Part shown: positions 1 through 12,100 of the stretch, in pieces
Layout: the number at the start of each line of letters is the position of its first letter
Numbering within the stretch: position 1 is the stretch's first letter
Source of the DNA: Rhipicephalus microplus
Lineage: Eukaryota > Arthropoda > Arachnida > Ixodida > Ixodidae
Direction: 5' to 3'
Assembly: GCF_043290135.1 (NCBI RefSeq)
Contig: NC_134703.1
Coordinates: 114,360,005-114,424,004, forward strand
Length of the DNA stretch: 64,000 bases
The notes under the pieces: generated by a model
Seen by the model: the letters and a program-made list of their open reading frames with translations, nothing else
What the model was told of the DNA's origin: nothing
The model's database searches: none
Position numbers and translations under genes: made by a program

Positions 1-66
1 GGAGCTTCATTACTGGTGCAAGATAATAATAGCAAGATAATTTGACATGGTGTGCACAGTACTCAC

Positions 67-174
67 CTCGTGCTCTGGCATAGGCAGTGGCAATCGGGGT
101 CAGGTCATCAAACATGTCATCCACCATGCAAAGCTTGGCTTCATCTCGTGACAATGGCACTCCCACGGCAGCAC
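67..174 (-). CDS. ATIC: ATIC exon 10 (last one in window)
   Basis: 108 bases between a GTGCAG acceptor and a GTGAGT donor, phase 1 in and out. It encodes [14 protein letters not shown] followed by a helix ending TAYARARG, the part of the transformylase domain that follows the SPAG motif. The next exon is outside the window. Confidence 0.95.
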
Positions 175-3100
175 CTGCACAGACGAAGAACCTTTGAAGT
201 TTGTGCTGCTTCAAATCTCGCATGCGAGAGGTACGATTTACAAAAAACTCTGGTCAGAATTTATGTTGCAAGTTTCAGGGAATGTCGTATGATAGGCAGC
301 ACAATCTGATCTGGTTTTCTCTTGAATGATTCACAAGTTCCTCAGCTACGACTACTGTCACTTAAGAGACCAGCACGATCCCATTAATTTCTTCTGGATG
401 TTTGCAAATTAAAAATCATTCTCCAACCAGTTTGAATTTTTATGTCTATCCACAGCTGTAGATGATGAAAGGATTGAAATGCCAAAGCCACTGGTCCCAC
501 CTGATAACATTATGAAGTGCTAGATGGGCTGTTTGTTGTTGACCTTACCGTTAATAACATTATGCTACATAGCTAGGCTTGGATTGAGTGGGAAAATGAG
601 AAAAAGGTATGGTGGCATATAGTAAAGGCCGTCAAAAGAAGCAAACAACTGCTCTCCACTCCTCTGATACCTTGATGCGTACGAACTTGAACAACGAATT
701 TTAAACCCTTTACTACCAGATATTAGCACTGAATTTGCAGGCTGCCACTACGTGGTTGTAACTACAATTATTAGCACTGATAAGCTCACGGATCTGGGAT
801 GCAGTTTCAGCATGAGCACCCCCTTTGCTACCAGGAAAGGTGACAGTAGGAGCGCTGCATTTTTATGACGTCACTGTAGAACAAGAAAAGTAGTAGGCTT
901 GAAAATTACGTTATTTCTTTTCTGCTTTTTTTTCGGTGACCCAAATTATCATTAAAATGTAAGTGCACAACCTTAGCTGGCATAAGACAGAGCTTTCAGG
1001 GTTCTCACAACCAAATCCAACTTTTCTCGTAAAGAACAGTGATTTTGCTGTATTGCTGTAAAACTGCTTAAGATATGTATCTATTTTTTTTCATGTTAAA
1101 GCAGCGTACACTTCCAACCAACACATCCTCTCACATGCTGACAATTGTCGTTTGGGGATAATGTACCCCACACACAACAGGTAGAGGACTCCTAAACCGG
1201 GACCCACCTGCGGGGCTAACGTGCTTGAAGGAGGTCGCCGCTGGAATGCCCAGGGCAGCCTTGAGCTCCTTGACCAGCTGCCAAGCGTTGAGTGCGTCGC
1301 AGAGGTTGATGAAGCCCGGGGATCCGTTGAGCACTGCACGTACCGTACAGAATGCCTCAGTACCACCCCTGAAAAGCTTGGCCTTGTTTCAGAAATTTAC
1401 TGCAGTTCGTCTCGAAGCCTCAATATCCACTCGCATGCTGGCTGCACACTCGTGAGCAATAGCTGATAAGTGAGAAATGCCATGATTTATGCCATACTGT
1501 TCTGGAATGAAATTCCTGTAAAAATCAAGTTGTATGCAAATGACTGTGTCATATATTCTGAAATATCCAATGTAACCGATCAAATCATTCTGAATAGTGC
1601 CTTTTATAGCATTGTGAAGTGGTGTGATTTATGGCAGATGTCAATTAAATTCGATTAGATTTGTGAGGTTTAACGTCCCAAAACCACCATATGATTATGA
1701 GAGACGCCGTAGTGGAGGGCTCCGGAAATTTTGATCACCTGGGGTTCTTTAACGTGCACCCAAATCTGAGTACACGGGCCTACAACATTTCCGCCTCCAT
1801 CGGAAATGCAGCTTCTGCAGCTGGGAGATGTCAATTAACTTCGATAAAACAGTATTTATGTGAATAACACACAAGAAAAAAACCCTACTATTTAATTATT
1901 CCACCGCAAGTTTCACCCTTTCTGAGGTAACTAACATTAAGTATCTTGGCCTTTGGATTACCAATGACCTTAGCTGGATTAAACATATTGACTCCGTAAT
2001 TACAAACGCTAACCGAAAACTATTCTTCCTTCGAAGAGCTCTAAAACATTCTAATTCCACGGTGCGTACTTTAGCGTACAGGACTATTATTCGCCCAGTG
2101 TTAGAATATGGAGTGATTGTTTGGGACCCCTTCACTAAAGCTAACATAACTAAATTGGAAAACGTGCAGAAGAAGGCAGTCTGCTTTATCTTTAATAGCT
2201 TTGGACGCACCTCTATAACTGAACTCCTACATCGTGCCAATGAGCCTTCAGTTACCGAAAGAAATCGTTTAATACGACTACAATTTCTTTACCAAATAAT
2301 TAAAGGGTGATGTTTCCAATATCATTTCCTTTTCTTCTGGGTACGCCACCCGCCAAAGGCATCAACTTACAATAACCCCTTTCCGGTCCCGAAATAACTG
2401 CTTCAAATATTCCTTTTTCCCTCGTACAGTAACTCAGTAGAATGGACTAACTAATAACCAAGTGATGGAGCCGTCTTTAAAGTTGTTTGCAGCAAATTTG
2501 ACTTGATTGTTCACATCATGCCGTTCTATTTTTTGTTTGTTTGGTTTATGCATTCTTGAGTGCCAACATTGTGAAAATTATATCTGTAACCACCCTGCTA
2601 AAATCTCTGTAATAGGGATTGCAGTATGAATAAATAAATAAATTGAAATAAATAAATTGAAAAGTAGTTGACAGGCGATGTTTGGCGCACAACTCGATAA
2701 GGGCCATGGTACCTGGACGAAAGCTTGTGGGAGAGTCCTGGAGTAGTAGAAGGAATCCATAGCCACACCAGTGAGTTCGGAGCAAAGCTCATATGCGCGG
2801 TTGACGCGTCGTGGCGATGTTTTTGGCGCGTCTGGTCATGTGACGTGAACGCACGAGCAAGCTTCCGACATTCTTCAGCGTGTGCTGCTGCTCGAGAAAC
2901 GGTAGTCATCTCTGAAGGGTCCGGTCGATAAGGAAGAATGGTATCCATTGTTGATGATGGCTCGCGTCCATAACGAAGGAAGAAAGGCGAAAATCCAGTG
3001 GTGCTTTGCGTTGCAGTGTTGTAAGCATATGTCACAAAAGGAAGTATGCTATCCCAATTTGACTGGTCGGATGAAGCGTACTTGGCCAGCATATCCCCAA

Positions 3101-6100
3101 GTGTACGATTAAAACGCTCTGTCATCCCATTAGTTTGCGGGTGATAGGCTGTGGTAGTACGGTGTGTGATGCGACACTCGCTCAACAACGCTTTGATGGC
3201 ATCGGAGAGAAAAACGCGGCCACGGTCGCTTAGTAACTCCCGAGGTGCTCCATGCCTTAAAACCAGGTTTTGCAGTATAAAACACGCAACGTCTTTTGCG
3301 GTAGCAGAAGGTAACGCAGCTGTTTCAGCGTACCGCGTTAGGTGGTCGATAGCCACAATGACCCAGCGGTTGCTACTCGAAGTATAGGGAAGCGGACCGT
3401 AAAGGTCAATTCCGACACGATCGAAAGCTCGCGCTGGACATGGCAATGGCTGCAAGGGACCTGTGGCATGTTGAGTGGGCATTTTGCGTCGCTGGCACGT
3501 AAGGCAAGACCTTACGTAACGGCGAACGAAACGGTACATACCGCGCCAGTAGTACCGCAGCTGCAAGCGGGTGTATGTTTTTAACACACCAGCGTGGCCA
3601 CATTGCGGATCATCGTGGAACGTGGCACAGATGTCAGAGCGCAGATGTCGGGGGATGACGAGCAACCACTTACGGCCGATCGAGCTGTAGTTTCGGCGGT
3701 AAAGCAGGTTATCACGAATAGCGAAGTGTCCTGCTTGACGGCGAAGCATCCTGGAAACTGGAGCGGGCGTCCGGTTTGAGAGAAAGTCCAAAAGAGATGA
3801 AATCCAAGCATCTTTGGGTTGCTCGGAAGGCATGTCCGAGATGTTGATGGTCAAGGCAGCACTAGTGGAGATAGGCGAGCCGACAGGCTCTGAAGCCAAT
3901 GGCGAACGTGACAGGGCATCGGCGTCGGAATGCTTCCGGCCAGAACGGTAGATAACACGGATATCGAACTCCTGTAACCGCAATGCCCAACGAGCGAGCC
4001 GACCATTAGGATCTTTTAGTGAAGATAACCAGCAAAGCGCATGGTGGTCTGTTACAATATCAAACGGACGTCCATATAAATAAGGCCGAAATTTTCCGAT
4101 TGCCCAAATAATGGCGAGGCACTCCTTTTCAGTTACACTGTAATTCTTCTCGGCTTTACTGAGGGTGCGGCTGGCATAGGCAACAACGTACTCGTTAAAG
4201 CCCTCCTTGCGTTGGGCCAGTATGGCTCCTAGCCCGACACCACTAGCGTCCGTATGAAGCTCCGTAGGAGCTGACGGATCGAAATGTCGGAGTATGGGAG
4301 GCGTGGTGAGGAGCCGTCGGAGTTCCTGAAATGCATCATCACAAGCCTGCGACCACGCTGACAAGTCAGAACTTCTGGCAAGAAGATTGGTCAAGGGGGC
4401 GATAATGGAGGCGAAATTGCGGACGTAGCGCCGGAAGTAAGAACATAGGCCGATGAAGCTTCGAAGCTCTTTGATGGTGGTTGGCTTTGGGAACGCCGCG
4501 ACTGCATTAAGTTTCATAGGGTCCGGGAGAATGCCGTCCTTAGAAACCACATGGCCGAGAATTACAAGCTTGCGAGCGCCGAAGTGGCATTTCTTCAAGT
4601 TAAGTTGAAGTCTCGCCGTGGAAAGGCACGTAAGAACTTGCTCGAGGCGGCTGAGGTGGGTCGCAAAGTCGCTTGAAAATACCACAATGTCATCCAAATA
4701 ACAGAGGCACGTTTTCCATTTCAGACCTCGCAAGACGGTATCCATCATCCTTTCGAAAGTGGCAGGCGCATTGCAGAGGCCAAAGGGCATAACGGTGAAT
4801 TCATATAGTCCATCCGGTGTTACAAAGGCTGTCTTCGGGCGGTCACCCTCTGCCATGGGCACCTGCCAGTAGCCAGTACGTAAATCTAACGAAGAAAAGA
4901 ACTCTGCTCCTTGTAGGCAGTCCAAAGCATCATCGATGCGCGGCAGAGGGTATACGTCTTTGCGCGTTATCTTGTTGAGTCGGCGGTAGTCAACGCAGAA
5001 CCGGATGGATCCGTCTTTTTTCCTGACGAGAACAACCGGTGAAGCCCAGGGACTGTTGGAGGGCTCGATGATGCCACGTTTCAACATGTCGTCCACTTGT
5101 TCGTCGATGACACGGCGTTCAGCAGATGACACACGGTACGGACGCTGCCTTAGCGGGGCTTGTTGACCGGTGTCAATACGGTGAACGACCGCAGAGGTTC
5201 GGCTTAAGCCTGACTGGTCACGATCAAATGAAGAACGAAAGCGGAGAAGAATTACAGTGTAACTGTAACGAGGGTAGTGGGCATGTAATGTGAGGCCCCT
5301 GCAATGTCGTGAGAAGGGAAGCTGCGACGACGGCAGTGACGAGCTACGTGGCCTGGGATGCCACATGAAAAACATATCGGCCGGTTATCTGGAGTGCGCC
5401 ATTGGCTGACGATAGGGGCACTGTTCGCTGAATAGGGTACCGTATATGGTCGTGCAGGTGGGGGCGTCATATAAACGTTCTGACCTGTTTCATATACAGC
5501 CGGAGACGGGACGGTCAGCGAGCGGGAAGGTGGGGTCGACGAATAAACGTGGCGAGTAGCTTCGTAGATGGCCGGAGACGCTGGCGCACGTGGTTGAGCA
5601 ACTGCGGCTGCATACGTTAGTGGTGCGGTAACAGTTGGGGAAGCCCGAGCTGGCGGCAATGCTTCGGCAACTTGCGATCGAATGACCTGGCGAAGCGAAG
5701 GCGACAAGGGTGCCATCGGCTCGGTAGTTCTTGTGATTATAGATAGCTGCCGGGCGACCTCCTCGCGTATGAATTGCTTTATGACTGGCATCAACGCAGA
5801 GTGGTCGGCAGTGTCATGGCGATAGTCGAGGGATGAGATGTCCGCGGTGTCTTGAGCAGCGCAACGTGTAGAAGCGCGCTGCCTACGCAGCTCATCATAG
5901 CTTTGGCAGAGCTGAATCACCTCGGCGACCGTCTGGGGACTCTTCGCAGCCAGCATTTGGAATGCACCGTCGTCGATTCCTTTCATGATGTTCTTGATCT
6001 TGCCTGCCTCGTCCAGAGTTGAATCGACGAGCTTGCAGAGAAATAGCACATCTTCGATGTAGCTCGTGAAAGTTTCATCTGCTCTCTGTACTCTGCCCCG

Positions 6101-9100
6101 CAAGCGCTGTTCAGCACGAAGGCGGCGGACAGCAGGACGGCCAAAGACTTCCGCGAGGGTTTTCGCCAATTCCGACCAGGTACTGAAATCACTTTGATGA
6201 TTTCTGTACCATAGTTTTGCCACGTCGGTCAGGTAAAAACTCAGATTTGTGAGCTTATCGGCTGCGTTCCACTTATTGACGGCGCTCACCAGTTCATACT
6301 CGGCAATCCAGTTGTCCACATCTTGGTCCTCTGTGCCACCAAATATGGGGGGGTCGCGCTGCCGGAGAGCGCCAGCGCAGAAGACAGGCACAGGTGCGAG
6401 ATCTGGAGTAGCAGCATGAGATGGCCCCGGATCAGTCATTGTAGGAGGTCGTTGGAGTGTGCGGCTGCGAAGTTCCAGGGTGAGGACCAGATGTACCCAG
6501 CACCTCCACCACTTGAAACAGGTTGTTGAACAAGCAGGCGAACTCGGCGAAGGAGAGCTTTATTTAGCGCAAGGGCTAACTGAACGCAAGCCTGTGTCAC
6601 AGCAAGTCTTCTTTTTCTATCCTCGAGCTCCGTGCCCACTACCCTCGTTACAAAATAAATAAAAAATAAAATGGTTGAGTTTGTTAAAAGAATGTGAATA
6701 TTCAGAATGCATCCGGCATGCACTTACAGTACTAGTGATCTTGCATGTGAACATTATATTTGCAAGCTTATATATATGACTATTACTTTCCTGTGTGCAT
6801 GAGTTGTCCATTAAATATTTATCACATATAAAATTACATTATAAAATATATTGAAAAATTTCAGTAAATAGTAAATATAAAATTAAGTATTCTATGGCAC
6901 ACTAAATATAAGTACTCCACCATGTACTTCTTTTTATCTGGCTGTGCCAGATAAATTCTGCAGTACATAGATGTACAGTCGACTCCCGGTAATTCGAAGT
7001 CGCTTAATTGGAAGTTTCGGTTAATTAGAAATGAACAAGTGGTCCCATCAGTTTTCCATGCAATCGTATAGAAAAAAATGCTCGATAATTTGAAGCTAAA
7101 AACCCATAATATTGGTTAATTAGAAGTTTTTTCAATCGACAGTTTCGTCGCGACCGTAATTTTACAGTAAAATGGGGAACTTTTCATATGCAAAAACATC
7201 TGCCGGACCGCGCTGGTGTCTTCACCATCACTACTGTCCGCAGCGCCACAGATCTTGAAGCGGCAATCTTTTTAACGCTGGAGAATCACATCGGCGGCAT
7301 CGACTGACTCTTTAGTTGACTTTTGTCGAGACTCGAGTGTGTCACCGCGTCACCCACGCACTGGGTTGATTCCACACGTGTTTCCGCGCTTCTGATTTTG
7401 AGTGTTGTGGTGGTGACGTACGTTTGATAATGGCAACTCGTGGCCCTTACCGAACGCTAGACCTAGCGACGAAAGTCGAAGTCTTGAAGGAAGTTGACCA
7501 GGGAGGCACCGCCAAACAAGACATTGCAAGAAAGTACGGCATTAAGCCTAACACGCTGTCGACTTTCATAAAGAATAAGCGCTCAATATTGGATGCGTTT
7601 GAAAGTGAAAAATTCAAGACATCGCGGAAGCGGATGCGCACCGGCGCCTACCCCGAGTTGGAGGAAGCACTGCTGATTTGGATCAGAGAGGCACGAAACA
7701 ACAAACTTCCTCTCAGTGGTGAAGTCGTCACGGCAAAAGCGTCATCGCTTGCTGAAATGTAGGGCATCAACGACTTCGCTGCTTCGGATGGGTGGCTTAC
7801 GCCTTTCAAACATCGCCACGACTTGATTTTTAAAAGTGTGTGTGGGGAGAAGGCGTCAGTCAATGAGGAAATGTGCCTGACATAGAAAGCGGGCAAGCTT
7901 CGCGAGTACCTCGAAGAATACCAGCCGGCAGACATTTTTAATGCAGACGAGACTGCGCTTTTTTATCGGCTGCTACCGGACAAGACCCTGACATTTAAAG
8001 ACGACGACTGTTCTGGAGGCAAAAGAAGCAAAGAGAGAGTGTCAGTGCTAGTCGCGGCGAACATGACTGGCACAGAATGGTGTCTCCTGCTTGTGATCGG
8101 GAAGGCTGCCAAGCCTAGGTGCTTTAAAGGCGTGAAGACACTTCCTGTGGATTATGCCTCGAACAGAAAGGCGTGGATGACATCCGATATATTTAAGGAC
8201 TGGATCACCAAACTCGATCGCAAGTTCGCGTAATCAAGCCGTAAGGTGTTGTTTCTTGTGGACCAATGTAGTGCCCACATGAAGGTACCTGCCTTGAGTG
8301 CCATCCGTCTTGTGTACCTGCCTGCAAACACGACGTCCGTGTTGCAGCCCATGGACCAGAGCATAATAAAAAATGTGAAGGTATTGTATAGGCAGCATCT
8401 CGTCGAGCGCATGCTTTTGTGCATGGACAACTCGTCGCAATACGAGGTGAGTTTGCTTAGTGCCATCAACATGCTAGCGCGAGCTTGGACCCGCGTGAAA
8501 GAAGAAACCATCGCCAATTGTTTCCAGGCCTGTGGTTTCATGGAAAACTCGGGGGATGCTTCTCCTTGTGCGCCAGTGGAAGTGCAAATAAATGAGCTCG
8601 ACGACGGTAGCTTTCGCGCCGCTCTCGGTGGCGTCCGTTTTGACGAGTATGTCGCTGTGGACAGCAACGTCGCAACATGCGGTCCACTAACGGACAGCGA
8701 AATCGTGCAGATGGTTCGGCCCCATGACTGCATTCCTGAAAATGACGATGACGACGACATCGGAAATGAGCCACCACCGAGGGCTGCCGATGGAGCTGCG
8801 GGTCTTGCTCTTGCGCAGCGGTTTTTTGTTGGAGAACACAACGCCGAAGAATCACTTCGACACCTGTATTCCTTACAAAACTTGCTAGCCGCAGCCAGAT
8901 TCGGCAAGCAGAAGAAGATGACAGACTATTTTTCCTCAAAACTGTCGCGCTTTTAAACTAATAAAAGTGCCGTTTTTAGTGCTTTTTGCTTAATTTGAAG
9001 TTCGTTTAATTCGAAGTTTTTTGCGGTTCCCGTGAACTTCGTATTAACGGGAGTCGACTGTACATGGTATTTGAGAAGAACGAGGATGCCACAGTTTTGT

Positions 9101-12100
9101 GCATTGGGTGTTTTCCGGCTATCATTTCTTACTCAAAAAATTTTTATATTCATTTATACAGTTCTTAAATATGATATTTTCCATTGTTTCTTAAAGAGCT
9201 ATGAAATAAAAGGGCTTAACTATATTTGATATCAATTACAAATTGCTGAGAAACACAAGCTAAATAAAGTATTGACATATTATACAAAGCATTTATCAAT
9301 TTTAGTCTACTATATAGTAATCATGACATCTTAAAACTGGTTTATGGTTTAATTTGAAAACATATTGGGGTTAACTAAAAGTACATGGGAAAGACGAAAG
9401 TGAGCCGACAGCTTTTGTGTGTGACACAAGGCAAAATTGAGACAAATGTTAGTAAAAATATAACTTTGCTGCCAGCTAGAACTGAACGTATAACCCTCAT
9501 ACTCAATTTTAACTACAGTTGCACCCACTTATAACAATACTCAAGTGCCACGAAAACTTCGCTGTTATACCTAATTTCGCTGATAATTGATATGTACTGG
9601 TTACACACAAAAAAAGCAAAATAGGAAGCTTTCAGGCTGTTGGAAGAAAACTATAACATTGGATGGGGTATGCCAACAGGCATCAGCGACAGAGATGATG
9701 AAGCTACCAATTTTTCAGACATGTTCGAAAATTTGGATGCCTTCACAAGACCGTCAGAAGCTTTATAAGACCATCGTATGAGAACCTTTGAAGTTTTGGC
9801 ACTGAAACTTTTCGAAGTTTCAATTTTTTATTCGACTTGCAAATTTTAATGGAAGCCACAAAAGTTAGCTTTGCCGCAATTCCGAATCGCTATGCGGTGC
9901 AGCAAACCAAAAATCAGAAGGGGCACTGGGGTATCTTAAGGTTATGGGCTGAGTTTCGGCAGCTTAAATTTTTAGTTTTTTTTTCATAAATTTCACGTTT
10001 CATTACCTTTCAGCTCGGACAGCCAACATCCAGAATACATTCTTATGACAGATTATGCGGCATGCGGGCATTGCTGCAAGTGGCTTATTTCGACATAGAA
10101 AACATGCAAAAGTTGACGGTGTAGCAGTTTCTCATTCTTACAAACGATATATTACTAAAACAGGTATTATTACAAGTGGATTTGACAGTGAGTTTATACG
10201 AATAAATAAATACCCTAGTGAACAGGAAGAAACAGTCATTGTCATAGTAGTTCCATTCAAGAAGCCCTGTGGGGATCGTGCAGAGGTTCAGAGTTCAGCT
10301 TACACTATCACAGATTTGTCTCCTCTTTTTTAATTTCCCTTTTCATTTCTATTTTATACTAATCAAGTATATAAGAATTATCCCCCAAGTTTAATCTTCA
10401 ACGAAACTATACAGTTGACCAATTTTCCTTCATTCGCTTGAGTCCACCTCATGCTGGAATACCCTTCGCTTATGCAAAGCAGTTTCCATGCATTTCAGCT
10501 TCGATTCCATGCTTCCATGCCAAGCTTCCATGCCAAGCTTCGATTTTTCTATTGTTTCGATCGTTCAGTCAAGTTTTGATCTTTCGATCATCTTTCGATA
10601 AAGTTGTACACCCCGCTTTCTCAAAGCATGGATTCTGCACCTTCTTTTCATTAGCTACACGAAATTATCCTCTGAAAGAAACTGGTAGTAAGTTGTAGCT
10701 AAGTAACATTAACTTGACATGGAAGACAACTATGACAAGGATAGAAAAGTTTGCATAAGAATAAAAAGTACAGAAAAGTTTCTACGAAGATAGAAAGGAC
10801 AGAAAAGTTTGCACAAGAATAGAAATTCACTCATTCCAACCCTGCATCTAGTGAGTGATGTGTAAAAAACCCAGAGTTTGTATTAAGACATCCAGGTGCA
10901 AAGGCTAACACGAAAAGCATTTGCTTTTTTTTTTGTTAAAATAGTACAAACAAAGCAAGAAAGAAATAACTCTTTTGCAAATCTTAGTCCTGCTGTCATC
11001 CGGTCATGTCTCACTTTACGCTACTCATAAAATAAAAATTGCGAAAAGATAGGCTCACTAGACTATGCTACCATAAAATCCCTAACAAGTGCCCCCTCAC
11101 CCCCTCTATCGGTGAAGGATAATTCGACAAGAGTTGGAGGGGGTGGGGGGAGGCCTCGCTCAGTCATGAATAAAAATTTAAGATAATGGTAGACGAACTG
11201 CTAAGAATTTAAAAATGTGCGCCCGCACTTCTAATTAAATGCTTTGCACTCACCATTTTCATTCGCCATTGTCGGTTGAATAAAAAAAACGAAACAGAGA
11301 AAACGGTGCGGGGCGAGAACGAGACTTGAAATCTCCCGAAGAAGGGAGGGGGGCATTTGCTTGGGTAGAGGCATCTGCTCGAGATTTTACGGTTGTAAGA
11401 TAAGAAACTACATGCCTGATAGAATGCTAAATCCGAGTGAAACTTCCACTACATTTTCATTCACGTAATAGCGTGCAGGATTGCTACTGCTGTGTCATAC
11501 TAGAAAAAAAAATCGGTCTCTTTGGTTTCTTCAATGCTTGTATTCATACCAGTGATTGGCAGCCTCGGCAGATTGGTGCAGAGCTGGGCAGGAACCTGGT
11601 GTGGGTTGGTGCCGTAGCGAAGTGGCAGGCAAGCCACACCAGTCAGGTACTGTTTTCTGAAGTAGTCCGAGATGGCTGCATCGTACTGGGCTGTGTGGAG
11701 GAATGCCTGCACACAACACGCGAGGCTTATTACGTATTAAAAACACTGATGCACAAGCAAAAGCAGTGACCTGTCCACAAGAACGCCATAATGCAGTTGG
11801 TAGAGTTAATTTTTACCAACAGCTCTAAAGAGCCACCTGAGACATGAAAGACTGGATAGTTAATGAAATATTTAAACAAGAAATGCATGTTTGTGTATGG
11901 CATTCTATGTGTGCATTTATTACACACAAACTGCGAAATTCTTGAAAGAGGGTTTAACATGTTCCCCAATCTGTCTATGCATCACACGATGGCATTGACA
12001 GGTTGAAGAAACTTGCATCAAGCGTTCATCAAATAGCATATGCACGTTGTCCTTATGATCAGAAAACTCTCAGAAAACAACTGATGTGCCGGCTGATGCT

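Larger units (their letters stand above)
2660..6652 (-). mobile_element. Ty3/Gypsy retrotransposon, copy 1: 5' LTR present, protease deleted, 3' end lost
   Basis: Minus-strand element, very close in sequence to the fuller copy at 16850-22099. Present are the 5' LTR (6514-6652), gag (6439-5252) and pol from reverse transcriptase to the integrase C-terminus (5375-2660). Compared with the other copy it lacks about 1 kb between gag and RT, including the protease, with a short filler at about 5253-5279. It also stops at about 2660, where LINE 3' sequence replaces the last 300 bases and the 3' LTR. It is non-functional and lies in ATIC intron 8 in the sense direction. Confidence 0.93.

Noticed and set aside
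7424..7762. Stand-alone short DNA-binding protein (CENP-B/Psq-like)
   Set aside because: It is the N-terminal part of the Tigger transposase. The same frame continues after a nonsense codon to 8956.
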